From: Spirosoma oryzae
GTDB lineage: Bacteria > Bacteroidota > Bacteroidia > Cytophagales > Spirosomataceae
Length of the DNA stretch: 56,045 nucleotides
Direction of reading: 5' to 3'
NCBI RefSeq assembly: GCF_003002825.1
Contig: NZ_PVTE01000032.1
Coordinates: 1-56,045 of the forward strand
Part shown: piece by piece, positions 35,467-43,486 of the stretch
Position numbering within the stretch: the first letter of the stretch is position 1
Layout of the letters: every line of letters starts with the position of its first letter
The notes under the pieces: generated by a model
Databases searched by the model: none
What the model saw: the letters and a program-made list of their open reading frames with translations, nothing else
What the model was told of the DNA's origin: nothing
Translations under genes and position numbers: made by a program

Positions 35467-36930
35467 ATGAATACGTTCATAAAAATATCGGTTGCCAGTG
35501 TGTTGATGGGAACGACTGTCCTACTCGCATCGTGTAGCAACCTACTCGACGTTACTCCGCGTTCGAGCGCTTCATCCGAAACCGCCCTGACAACAGCCGA
35601 AGGTCTTGATGCGGCCCTGAATGGTATCTACGACCGTCTGCAATCAACGGTCTTGTACGGTCGGGATTTCCTCGCGTTGTCGGAAGCCTTGTCCGACAAC
35701 GCTCAGGCAACTAACAAATCGGGCCGTCTAAACAACGAATCCCGCAACATTGCGCAGGCTTCGTTTACTAACTGGGGAACCAGCTACCTCGCGATCAACC
35801 AGGCGAATCTGATAATCGGTGCTACTGCGAACGCAACCTTCTTGTCGGACACGGCGCAGAAAAACCGGATTATGGGCCGAGCTTATTTTCTACGAGCACT
35901 GCTTTACCACGATCTGATGCGGGCATATGCCTACGATCCAGGTGTTGAAATTGCTCAGTACAACCGGGGTGGTGTCCCGCTCGTCACGACGGGTGTAAGC
36001 GGTCAGGATCAAATTACATTCCCGGCTCGGGCCAGCATTGCTGACGTCTACAAGCAAATCTATTCGGATCTGCAAACAGCTATCCCGTTGCTATCGGCGA
36101 CTAATATTCCGGCATACGGAAGCCGCCCGGCGGCACAGGTACTGCTCTCGCGTGTGGCTTTGTATAACAAAGACTATGCTACCGCAGTGCAATACGCAAC
36201 ACAGGCTATTGCACCCAGCAACCCGGCCCTGGCCGTTCCGCTGCTGGCCAACAGTTCATACATCAGCGGCTGGCGTGCACCAAACCATCCTGAGTCATTG
36301 CTGGAGATCGTATACACGACGCCTGAAAATATTGGGGTGAACACCTCACTTCAGACTACCTATACGACGCTGGTACGATCAGGTGATCGCAGCACGACAG
36401 GTGGCTTTGGCGACTTGGTACCGTCAACGGCTTTCCTGAATGATCTGGAAGCTGAAAAGTCGTCGACTGGCGCGGTGCTAGACATTCGCCGTCAGCTGTA
36501 CGAATTAGGCACGACAGGCCGGGGACCAGCGTTCATCGAATGCACCAAATTTCTGGGAAAGAACGGAATCATTAACCTGGACAACGTACCCGCTATCCGT
36601 ATCTCGGAAGCGTACCTGAATCGCGCGGAAGCAAACGCAATGCTGGGTAACAATACAGCTGCCCTTTCTGATTTGAATACCATTCGGACACGGGCGGGCC
36701 TGCCAGCTAGTACGCTCACCGATAACACGGCTATTCTGACTGAAATTCTACGTCAACGCCGACTAGAGTACGGCTTTGAAGGACACCGCTGGTTTGATCT
36801 GAAACGTCGCGGTCAGGATGTCGTCAAAGTACAAGGAAATGTTCCTTACACAGATTACCGCATCCTAGCAAACATTCCTTCGAGTGAGTTTGCGACAAAC
36901 AAAAACCTACGGCAGAATTTCGGCTACTAA
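35467..36930 (+). CDS. SusD/RagB-family nutrient-binding lipoprotein
   Basis: This 487-residue surface lipoprotein (lipobox LLASC, Cys23) partners the preceding SusC. Typical segments are LDAALNGIYDRLQS, MGRAYFLRALLYHDLMRAYAYDPG, RISEAYLNRAEANAMLG and EILRQRRLEYGFEGHRWFDL. The ending IPSSEFATNKNLRQNFGY matches the family. It is shorter than the other two SusD proteins of the window (602 and 565). It is almost certainly co-transcribed with susC and the lipoprotein that follows. Confidence 0.94.
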   Translation: MNTFIKISVASVLMGTTVLLASCSNLLDVTPRSSASSETALTTAEGLDAALNGIYDRLQSTVLYGRDFLALSEALSDNAQATNKSGRLNNESRNIAQASFTNWGTSYLAINQANLIIGATANATFLSDTAQKNRIMGRAYFLRALLYHDLMRAYAYDPGVEIAQYNRGGVPLVTTGVSGQDQITFPARASIADVYKQIYSDLQTAIPLLSATNIPAYGSRPAAQVLLSRVALYNKDYATAVQYATQAIAPSNPALAVPLLANSSYISGWRAPNHPESLLEIVYTTPENIGVNTSLQTTYTTLVRSGDRSTTGGFGDLVPSTAFLNDLEAEKSSTGAVLDIRRQLYELGTTGRGPAFIECTKFLGKNGIINLDNVPAIRISEAYLNRAEANAMLGNNTAALSDLNTIRTRAGLPASTLTDNTAILTEILRQRRLEYGFEGHRWFDLKRRGQDVVKVQGNVPYTDYRILANIPSSEFATNKNLRQNFGY

Positions 36931-36945
36931 GCCTTCTCACAGACT

Positions 36946-37425
36946 ATGAAAAAAAGACCTGTTTTTCTGGTACTGCTGGCTCTACTGGCGCTGGCAGCCT
37001 GCAACAATAACTTAGACAAGGTATTTGACGGTATCACCCGAATCGAGTTCAACGAGGCAATTCTGCGGACCAACGCTGTCGGTCGTACGTATTCCGTCAC
37101 CTCACTACCGAATAGCACTACTGGTGGTGCTACTACAACAGCACAACTTAATCTGGTAGGGCAGCAACGATCCACGGAATCGACCGTTCGCGTGTTAGTC
37201 GACCCGAATGGCACTACAGCTTCGGCAAGCAGCTACACGCTGTCGAATGGCGGCAACGTTACAATTCCGGCGAATTCAAGCTTTGGTTCATTGACGATGA
37301 CGGTTGGTCGCGCAACGAGTTCAACAGCAGCTACTGGTACCGTAGTACTTGTTATCGACAGCACAAGCGCCGATTTCACGCCAAGTCAGAACTACAAGCG
37401 GCTGGGTTACTCGTTCCGGCAATAG
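36946..37425 (+). CDS. Small lipoprotein of the third SusC/SusD locus
   Basis: This 159-residue lipoprotein has lipobox ALAAC with Cys19. The mature protein is rich in Thr, Ser and Asn and looks all-beta (TAQLNLVGQQRS, TVRVLVDPNGTT, GNVTIPANSSFGSLTM, GTVVLVIDST), resembling the DUF4843/Calx-beta-like proteins often found third in SusC/SusD loci. It may help bind substrate at the cell surface (inference). It starts 15 bp after the susD stop, and a terminator follows. Confidence 0.75.
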   Translation: MKKRPVFLVLLALLALAACNNNLDKVFDGITRIEFNEAILRTNAVGRTYSVTSLPNSTTGGATTTAQLNLVGQQRSTESTVRVLVDPNGTTASASSYTLSNGGNVTIPANSSFGSLTMTVGRATSSTAATGTVVLVIDSTSADFTPSQNYKRLGYSFRQ

Positions 37426-37457
37426 AACGCGATACTTTCGCTGAATTACCAAGTGCC

Positions 37458-37486
37458 AGGGGCCTGACTATTACAGTCAGGCCCCT
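37458..37486 (+). terminator. Terminator-like hairpin after the third susCD locus
   Basis: A 12-bp perfect stem (AGGGGCCTGACT and its complement) with a 5-base loop lies 32 bp after the lipoprotein stop. The T run is weak (GCTATTT). Confidence 0.65.
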
Positions 37487-37844
37487 GCTATTTCCAGACC
37501 ACCCAGTGATCTCGTCAACAATGAAACCGAAATCATAAAAAAGATATACGTGTACGTCAACTCGCCGTGAGCAGTCTATTTTCCACCTTGATTGAGACTA
37601 GTCAGACGCTTTCAAACCTTAACCGAGGTGTAATGGCTATCTGGTTACTGGCGTCACTGCGCAGCCTGCACTGGCGCAGAACAGAACGGTAGGCCGGAGA
37701 CGACGGCTCCGCTCGTTGTAAGCGCACGAATAGAGGTACCTCACAAGGGCCAGCTACAGACCCCGGCTATATCTGGCCGATTTCAGCCTCGGAACTGGCG
37801 CGGGATAACCTCATGGTGGATAACTAGTCAGCTGGTTGACCTCG

Positions 37845-37881
37845 TACAGAAAAGCTACCCGCAAGGTAGCTTTTCTGTATT
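37845..37881. terminator. Rho-independent terminator hairpin
   Basis: TACAGAAAAGCTACC (37845-37859) pairs perfectly with its complement ending at 37881. Runs within the stem would give a U-rich 3' side on both strands. It follows the possible remnant region and precedes the MaoC gene. Confidence 0.65.
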
Positions 37882-37953
37882 CTGACTAAATCGGCACCGG
37901 GCTACTCCCGGCAAAGGTGTACCTTTCTCGCCGTTTTAACCTGACCCGCTCCC

Positions 37954-38361
37954 ATGAAGCCCGGCGATACCCATAGCTACGAGTACCAGTTTTCTCAGGA
38001 CGAAGTTCGCCGGTTTGCCGAGCTGACCGGCGACGACAATCCGCTCCATCTCGACCCGGATTTTGCGGCACAGACGCCGTTTAAACGCCCGATTATGCAC
38101 GGTATGTTAAGCGCCAGCGTATTCGCCAAAGTGTTCGGGCGCGACTTCGGCGGATCGGGTGGCGTTCATATGTCACAGCTGCTGGAGTTCGTACGACCCA
38201 TGTACCCGGACACCCGGTACGAGGCTCGTTTCCGTTGCGAATCCATCGATACCCGGCGGCATACGGCCGAAATCAGTTGCACGGTCGTTGACCCGACAAC
38301 GGGCAAAACCACCCTCCGAGGTACGGGCATCGTGTTTCACAAAGACATGTTCAGCGAGTAA
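37954..38361 (+). CDS. MaoC-like (R)-hydratase
   Basis: This 135-residue single hot-dog-fold protein of the MaoC/(R)-specific enoyl-CoA hydratase family hydrates or dehydrates acyl thioesters. The catalytic signature is plain: ELTGDDNPLHLDPDFA (catalytic Asp and His) followed by FKRPIMHGML. The length matches one-domain hydratases such as PhaJ. Its chain-length preference cannot be read. It stands alone, convergent with a small lipoprotein gene whose stop codon is 5 bp away. Confidence 0.9.
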   Translation: MKPGDTHSYEYQFSQDEVRRFAELTGDDNPLHLDPDFAAQTPFKRPIMHGMLSASVFAKVFGRDFGGSGGVHMSQLLEFVRPMYPDTRYEARFRCESIDTRRHTAEISCTVVDPTTGKTTLRGTGIVFHKDMFSE

Positions 38362-38366
38362 GCTAA

Positions 38367-38777
38367 CTACTGGCGAAGCCGGACAAATGCGAAGTGACAA
38401 CCTTCGATGCAGCGCGGGGACAAGCGGAGCGTATCGTTGCGGATGCGCATGGTCATGGGCAAGCCCACGATCGCTTTCTCCCCGTTGAACAACGACAGCT
38501 GCTTTCCACGTTGCGTCGAATCGATACGATAGGTACGGGCCGTCGCAAAAAGCTGATCTTCGGTATTCACTAACCGAAGCGTACCATCCGGCAGGAAATC
38601 CACCTGCTGCACAGGCGTTTTAGGAATTGGTTCGATGATGTAGCCAGCGCCGGGCGAGTACCCTCGTTCGACATAGTGCCACGAGCCGATCAATCTGTCG
38701 CCGGTCGCTACTGGCGTTTGCGCCGTTTGGCAGGATACCCCAATCAGGGTTAGCAGTAACAAACTGTTCCGTTTCAT
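38367..38777 (-). CDS. Small lipoprotein, lipocalin-like
   Basis: This 136-residue lipoprotein has lipobox LIGVSC with Cys16. The mature part opens with RLIGSWHYVERGYSPG and continues with strand-like segments (QQVDFLPDGTLRLV, ARTYRID, TMRIRNDTLRLSP), a layout of lipocalin-like 'GxW' proteins. Two cysteines near the end (PRCIEGCHF) could form a disulfide. The function is not known. Confidence 0.7.
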   Translation of the reverse strand: MKRNSLLLLTLIGVSCQTAQTPVATGDRLIGSWHYVERGYSPGAGYIIEPIPKTPVQQVDFLPDGTLRLVNTEDQLFATARTYRIDSTQRGKQLSLFNGEKAIVGLPMTMRIRNDTLRLSPRCIEGCHFAFVRLRQ

Positions 38778-38985
38778 AAGCTTTGCTGTTAATCTGCATT
38801 CATCGACCCTGCATCTGGCGTGAAGGTTGTAGCCGGCTTGCCAACCTACTAGAAAGTAGTCGTGTTAGCTGTCGACAGCGTTTACCAGGTAGCGACTGTT
38901 GTCCGCAAACACACGAGGTATCAATCATCTGCGTTATATATGGGTTTATACCACAGGGTGGTGTACCCAACTGAGTAGCTATTTT

Positions 38986-40608
38986 ATGAAACGACCCATT
39001 CAGGTACTCGTTTACCTGCTTTTGCTACCGTCCAGTTTGCTGGCACAGTCGAAAATCGACGCGACTGACTGGCCTTACCTGGACCCGACGCTCGATTCGG
39101 TAGCAGGCATCAGCCTCGACAAAGCGTACAGGCTGCTTCGTGGCCGACAGTCGGTACCCGTAACGGTAGGCGTGCTCGACTCCGGCGTCGACCTTGAGCA
39201 CCCTGACCTGCGGAACGTACTATGGACCAATCCCAGTGAGCAACCGGGCAATGGCGTCGATGATGACCATAACGGCTACGTCGATGATCTGCACGGCTGG
39301 AATTTCATGGGCGCGCCCGACGGCACCACTTACGAGTACGATCAGCCAGAGATTACGCAGACCTACCTGCTGTTGCGCGGCACGTACGACAACGCCAACC
39401 GGGCTACGCTTTCGCCAACGCAACAGCGGCAGTACGACACCTATCAGCAGGCAAAAAAACTATTCCTGCCCCGTTACAAAGCTGCCCTGCCGCAACTGCT
39501 GGCGTTCAGCGATACGACCCGCTTCTGGCAAACGGCCAATCGACTGCACTCACTCCTCCCCGATTCAGCCACGTCACAGGCTGCGATTCGGTCGGCCGAC
39601 GTCGGCACCGATTCCGTAGCCGTAGCGATCCGGCAGGCGTTGGCGCGGGCGTACCAGCCGCAGTACGGCCCGTTCACCAACTACCTGCAACTGATTCATC
39701 AGCACTTCGATCGTTTCGTACTAATTGCTGGTGATGAAGGGCTTATCGCTTACAATCCGGCTTACAATGCCCGCCGGTCGGTGGGTGACAACCCGGCTGA
39801 TTTATCCGAGCGATATTACGGCAACCCGGCCATTGTGATCGGCAATTCAGCAGAATTAGGGCTGCACGGCAGTCACGTAGCAGGTATCATCGGCGCTAGT
39901 CGTGGCAACGGTATCGGTATCGACGGAGTAGCCGACAATGTTCGGATCATGTCGGTGGCTGTGGTCCCGGCCAATGGCGACGAACGCGACAAAGACATCG
40001 CCAACGGTATTCGGTACGCGGTCGACAACGGGGCTAAAGTGCTCAACATGAGTTTTGGTAAGCGTTTGTCCCCGTTCAAAGAACAGGTCGATGCAGCTAT
40101 TCGGTACGCCCTCGACCACGACGTAATCATTGTCCATGCCGCCGGCAACAATGGTGAAGACCTCGACAAAACAACGAATTTCCCGTCGGCCGTTGATGAA
40201 CAGGGTCGGCGCGCGCCCAATGTACTGACGGTGGGCAATAGCACGCGTTACCTCAACAACCGCCTGGCCGCAGCCTCGTCAAACTACAGCATGCGGCAAG
40301 TCGACCTGTTTGCGCCGGGCACCGACATCAACTCGACCGTACCGCACAATCGCTACGCCGTCTTTTCGGGAACCAGCATGGCCGCTCCGCACGTAGCCGG
40401 TGTAGCCGCGCTCCTGAGAGCCTATTTTCCGCAGTTGACGGCCGTACAGGTTTGCGACATTCTGCGCGAGAGTGCTTACCGCCCCGCACTGGTCGTAAAC
40501 CGCCCCGGCCGTTCGGGTGACCTGACCCCATTCAGCAACCTGAGTCAGACGGGCGGGTTACTCAACGCGGCAGCCGCCGTCCAACTCGCGATCGATCGTA
40601 CCCGATAG
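38986..40608 (+). CDS. Secreted subtilisin-like serine peptidase, family S8
   Basis: This 540-residue exported protease has a signal peptide (1-21, cut after SLLAQ). The catalytic triad is complete: Asp65 in GVLDSGVDLEHPDL, His294 in GLHGSHVAGIIG, and Ser464 in FSGTSMAAPHVAG, with the oxyanion Asn388 in HAAGNNG. The gap of about 230 residues between Asp and His is much larger than in subtilisin and holds an inserted helical region (about 125-280). There is no propeptide of normal size and no type IX sorting domain. An upstream TTG would add 29 residues before the signal, so ATG 38986 is used. A beta-barrel gene follows 90 bp later. Confidence 0.93.
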   Translation: MKRPIQVLVYLLLLPSSLLAQSKIDATDWPYLDPTLDSVAGISLDKAYRLLRGRQSVPVTVGVLDSGVDLEHPDLRNVLWTNPSEQPGNGVDDDHNGYVDDLHGWNFMGAPDGTTYEYDQPEITQTYLLLRGTYDNANRATLSPTQQRQYDTYQQAKKLFLPRYKAALPQLLAFSDTTRFWQTANRLHSLLPDSATSQAAIRSADVGTDSVAVAIRQALARAYQPQYGPFTNYLQLIHQHFDRFVLIAGDEGLIAYNPAYNARRSVGDNPADLSERYYGNPAIVIGNSAELGLHGSHVAGIIGASRGNGIGIDGVADNVRIMSVAVVPANGDERDKDIANGIRYAVDNGAKVLNMSFGKRLSPFKEQVDAAIRYALDHDVIIVHAAGNNGEDLDKTTNFPSAVDEQGRRAPNVLTVGNSTRYLNNRLAAASSNYSMRQVDLFAPGTDINSTVPHNRYAVFSGTSMAAPHVAGVAALLRAYFPQLTAVQVCDILRESAYRPALVVNRPGRSGDLTPFSNLSQTGGLLNAAAAVQLAIDRTR

Positions 40609-40698
40609 CCCTGAGTGCCCGTACGCTCAGGCAACGACCGTTTGCTCGAATACACGCAGTACCCATTCGCTTATCCGCTAAACTTACACAATCGGTTT

Positions 40699-41499
40699 AT
40701 GAATCAGTTCTGGCGACTAACGCTATCATCGTTAACGCTTACCCTATCGTCGCTCGCGTTGGCGCAGGGACAAACAGCCCCGCCCAATCGGCAGCAGGAT
40801 TTGTACGATCGTTATTATGGCGTCGACCCAAGGCGGCCTGCCGCAAAACCACCGACCAAGGCAGCTAGGGTACCCCGGCAACGGCCCAGGGTTGTGCAGC
40901 CGCTGGTTGAGGCAGACAGGCCCATGGTCGCAGTCAGTCAGCCGACTGCCTACAGAACTACGAACGTACAGATCGGTGCACGAGGTGGCGTGTTGACGCC
41001 CGTACTGCTCGACAAGAACGCGTCGTTCTCGGCCGGGACCGATTTTGTAGGTGGGGTAATGCTGGTGCTGGGGAGCGGCTGGATTCAGTTTCAACCCGAA
41101 GTCAATTACAGCCGGACCGCCTTCCGAAGCCGGTTTCTGGGAACAGGGGTCAGACGGGCGGCAACCGATCAGGTCGTAGTACCGATGCTGGCCCGCTTTT
41201 CGTTGGGTCACGCAGCCGGCAACCAGGTCTATGCGCTCGTCGGTCCGTACAGTGCGTACGGAACGAGCACCAGCCTGAATGGTCAGAAAGTGCGGTTCGA
41301 CCCGGACGAACAGCGGTTAAGCTATGGCGCAGCAGCTGGTGTCGGCGTAGCCATCCGAACGGGACCGGGGCACATCAACCTGGAACTACGTGGTCGATAC
41401 CAGCTATCAGCTACGAATCAGGCGGCATTCGAAAGCCGCCCGAGTTCAATTTACACGGAAGCAACGCTGAGTTATTTGTATCCACTCGGTCGTCGCTAA
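40699..41499 (+). CDS. Outer-membrane beta-barrel protein, PorT-like
   Basis: This 266-residue protein has a signal peptide (1-23, ending LALAQ), then a Pro/Arg/Lys-rich periplasmic linker (about 30-75), then a barrel of about 180 residues starting TNVQIGARGGVLTPVLLD. Strands such as AGTDFVGGVMLVLGSGWIQF, NQVYALVGPYSAYG and NLELRGRYQLS fit the porin/PorT-like outer-membrane protein type. The C-terminus is SYLYPLGRR rather than a terminal aromatic. The function is unknown. The ATG at 40699 is chosen over an upstream GTG for the signal peptide. A terminator follows. Confidence 0.75.
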   Translation: MNQFWRLTLSSLTLTLSSLALAQGQTAPPNRQQDLYDRYYGVDPRRPAAKPPTKAARVPRQRPRVVQPLVEADRPMVAVSQPTAYRTTNVQIGARGGVLTPVLLDKNASFSAGTDFVGGVMLVLGSGWIQFQPEVNYSRTAFRSRFLGTGVRRAATDQVVVPMLARFSLGHAAGNQVYALVGPYSAYGTSTSLNGQKVRFDPDEQRLSYGAAAGVGVAIRTGPGHINLELRGRYQLSATNQAAFESRPSSIYTEATLSYLYPLGRR

Positions 41500-41530
41500 C
41501 TATACGTAATTCTCTCATAGAGTGGGTTTT

Positions 41531-41566
41531 AAAATGGCGATGGCTGTCTGGCTACCGCCATTTTTG
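41531..41566 (+). terminator. Rho-independent terminator
   Basis: AAAATGGCG pairs with CGCCATTTT around a 16-base loop that contains further pairing, followed by T and GTTT. It lies between the convergent barrel gene and the SDR gene. Confidence 0.7.
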
Positions 41567-41577
41567 TTTCCCTGCCG

Positions 41578-42429
41578 CTACTGCACGTATTGCATCGACT
41601 TCGTCCACAGCCATTCGGCATTGGCATCGGTAACGTCACGATTTGCCGTCCGTTTCGGCCGACTATCCGCGAAATAGCCGCCGTTGTTCGACGCACCAAT
41701 CGCCTTCAGCGGGGCCGATGCCAGAAATACCGACGTCTGCGCGCCTTTGTCCGGCGATCGCATCAGCGGAGCCGCCAGTTTGAGCGCCTGTCCGATAAAG
41801 CCGGGCGTGTCGCTGCCAAAGCTGGTTCGCACTACCCCCGGATGCACTGAATACGCGGTGATACCTGTACCGGCCAGCTGTTTCGCCAGCGCTTTCGTAA
41901 ATAGCACATTGGCCAGCTTGTCGTCACCGTACGCGGCCCAGGTCGACATGGTGTCGATATGCCGGAAGAAGCGCGATTTACTACCGAAGGCATGAGCGGC
42001 CGATGACAGGTTGATGATGCGAACGTCGCCTGTTTTAGTCGCCGTCTGCTGCATCAGGTCTAGCAGCGCGTGGGTCAGCACAAAGTGCCCGACGTGACTG
42101 GCGAAGAAAGATAACTCCGTTCCGTCCGACGCAAACTCGATAGTAGCTGGGGTATAACCCGCGTTGTTTATCAGTACGTCGATCCGGTCGAAGCGCTGCC
42201 GGATCTCGGTAGCCGCCTGCCGCACCGACTCCAGGTTTGCCAGATCAGTTGTAATCAGATCGACCTGTACGTCAGGATTAGCGGCTTTCACGGCAGCCAG
42301 GGCTGTCTGCCCCTTTCTCTCGTTGCGGCATAATAACACAACGTCGAATGATCGCGTAGCCAGGGCTTTCGCCGTTGCCAGCCCGATGCCTGAGTTCGCC
42401 CCTGTAATTATGGCCCGTTTTGTTCCCAT
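41578..42429 (-). CDS. Short-chain dehydrogenase, retinol-dehydrogenase-like
   Basis: This 283-residue SDR has GANSGIG near residue 10, NNAGYTPATIEF at about 90, a catalytic Ser in IINLSSAAHAFGS, and the YxxxK pair in AAYGDDKLANVLF. The long C-terminal half (TAYSVHPGVVRTSFG and so on) matches the retinol dehydrogenase/WW-domain oxidoreductase-like subgroup. The natural substrate is unknown. ATG 42429 is used; an in-frame ATG at 42483 would add 18 residues before the fold. It is preceded by the terminator of the small gene upstream. Confidence 0.9.
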   Translation of the reverse strand: MGTKRAIITGANSGIGLATAKALATRSFDVVLLCRNERKGQTALAAVKAANPDVQVDLITTDLANLESVRQAATEIRQRFDRIDVLINNAGYTPATIEFASDGTELSFFASHVGHFVLTHALLDLMQQTATKTGDVRIINLSSAAHAFGSKSRFFRHIDTMSTWAAYGDDKLANVLFTKALAKQLAGTGITAYSVHPGVVRTSFGSDTPGFIGQALKLAAPLMRSPDKGAQTSVFLASAPLKAIGASNNGGYFADSRPKRTANRDVTDANAEWLWTKSMQYVQ

Positions 42430-42510
42430 GGTAGTATTCGTATGTTTCACAGCAGTGGTCAATCCTGCCTTGTATAGACGCATGAACCAAGAGCAAGGTT
42501 TTCAACAACC

Positions 42511-42540
42511 AAAAATCGCCGGTTTCAGGCCGGCGATTCG
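42511..42540 (-). terminator. Rho-independent terminator, minus strand
   Basis: An ATCGCCGG/CCGGCGAT stem with a 7-base loop is followed on the minus strand by five T. It directly follows the small gene at 42545-42754, which supports that gene being real. Confidence 0.75.
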
Positions 42541-42544
42541 TTTG

Positions 42545-42754
42545 TCAAAATAAGAGCTTCCAACTGTTGAAGAACAGGTCCTGACCGGGCTGACCCGACC
42601 AGTGTTTACTTTCTTCCATCGGCTCATCGAGCGTGCTTTCTTTCTGGCGCACAATGGCTGATACGCCTTCTTCGGCCAGTGACCGGCAGATGTTCCGTAT
42701 GCTCTGATCGCATGGCCCTGCCAGCATACTAATCGTTTTGTTTTCCTGTTTCAT
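42545..42754 (-). CDS. Small protein of unknown function
   Basis: This 69-residue protein opens with a strand-helix-strand pattern (TISMLAGPCDQSIRNICRSL then GVSAIVRQ) and ends in a Trp/Phe-rich tail (FFNSWKLLF). I do not recognise a family. It starts 71 bp after the MarR gene on the same strand and is followed at once by a good terminator, so it is probably translated and co-transcribed with the regulator. Confidence 0.55.
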   Translation of the reverse strand: MKQENKTISMLAGPCDQSIRNICRSLAEEGVSAIVRQKESTLDEPMEESKHWSGQPGQDLFFNSWKLLF

Positions 42755-42825
42755 GGTCGTTTACTGGTTTAGTTGTTTGCACATGCAAAAAAAAATCGTA
42801 CTGTGGTGATCGATACCGTTGCCCG

Positions 42826-43293
42826 TTACTCGTCGCCTGTCAGGGATTTAGCTGCCTGAAAGACCTGCTTGGTTAGCTGACAAACATTTGTCTCGCCGAT
42901 AGCCGCTGCATATCGCTGCCCAACCCGATTCCAGGCGTCGTTGATGTCCGCCTGCAAAGCCTCACCCGCAGGTGTCGGTAAAATGAGCGTTTTCTTTCCT
43001 TCCGACTCGCGCCGGACAAGCTGTTTCTGCTCCAGTTTTTCAACCAGGCGGGTAATCGTCGAGGGCGTCAGGTACAACGTATCACTCAACGCTGATGGTG
43101 TAATGCCGGGCTGACTGATGACCTCCGACAGCAGGTAAGCGTGCGAATAAGACAGACCAACCCGGCCAAACTCTTCGTCGCCGATAGCGGTGATCGCCCG
43201 CGCCAGTGCATTTGCTGAAAACAGCAGACAGGCACTGAACCGCGTTCCATTCTTTTCGCCACTCCCTGCTTTACACTCACTTACTACGTCCAT
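42826..43293 (-). CDS. MarR-family transcriptional regulator
   Basis: This 155-residue winged-helix regulator has the core SYSHAYLLSEVISQPGITPS, the recognition helix in SALSDTLYLTPSTITRLVEKL, and the wing around VRRESEGKKTLILPTP. The length is typical. The ATG at 43293 is chosen because a consensus-like promoter ends 25 bp upstream of it; the longer TTG start would place the promoter inside the gene. A Cys in SECKAGSG and another in SACLLFS could serve redox sensing, but this is speculative. Likely target: its own unit, including the small downstream gene. Confidence 0.9.
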   Translation of the reverse strand: MDVVSECKAGSGEKNGTRFSACLLFSANALARAITAIGDEEFGRVGLSYSHAYLLSEVISQPGITPSALSDTLYLTPSTITRLVEKLEQKQLVRRESEGKKTLILPTPAGEALQADINDAWNRVGQRYAAAIGETNVCQLTKQVFQAAKSLTGDE

Positions 43294-43318
43294 TGCCGTA
43301 TTTGTTGTTTGCGTACTA

Positions 43319-43349
43319 CAAAGGTACAGATCATATTTGTATGTGCAAG
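43319..43349 (-). promoter_or_regulatory. Promoter of the marR-like gene
   Basis: On the minus strand, CTTG (43346-43349), 19 bases, then TACCTTTG (43319-43326). The -7 box is an exact TAnnTTTG. It lies next to the purine-rich hairpin at 43361. Confidence 0.7.
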
Positions 43350-43360
43350 CAAAAATTATG

Positions 43361-43486
43361 GAAGAAAGAAAAAAGAGGTGAGATGAAAGATTGGTATCCA
43401 ACCCTTCCTTCATCTCACCTCTTTTTTCTTTCTTCTACTATCTTTTCTCTAATGTCTTTATTCTTTCGTCTTTTCTCTTTCTTCTC
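43361..43486. repeat. Purine-rich long hairpin, copy 3, with pyrimidine tail
   Basis: A left arm of A/G words (from 43361) pairs with a right arm ending at 43436 (CACCTCTTTTTTCTTTCTTC region). A further pyrimidine stretch without a partner runs to 43486, reaching the stop codon of the next gene. The tail repeats TCTTTCGTCTTTTCTCTTTC, like the right arm at 16041-16060. Confidence 0.65.

Larger units (their letters stand above)
37426..37953. other. 528-bp gap with two terminators and possible gene remnants
   Basis: It contains hairpins at 37458 and 37845 and no intact gene. Two short frames look like decayed coding pieces: one reads LVTGVTAQPALAQN (about 37641-37682), like the end of a signal peptide. 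Another (37693-37827) ends GYIWPISASELARDNLMVDN, like the C-terminus of a SusD protein. Both lack starts, and they are in different frames. Confidence 0.4.

Noticed and set aside
43294..43413. Longer start for the MarR-like regulator
   Set aside because: The extension would begin with TTG and contain the gene's own promoter and part of a hairpin repeat.
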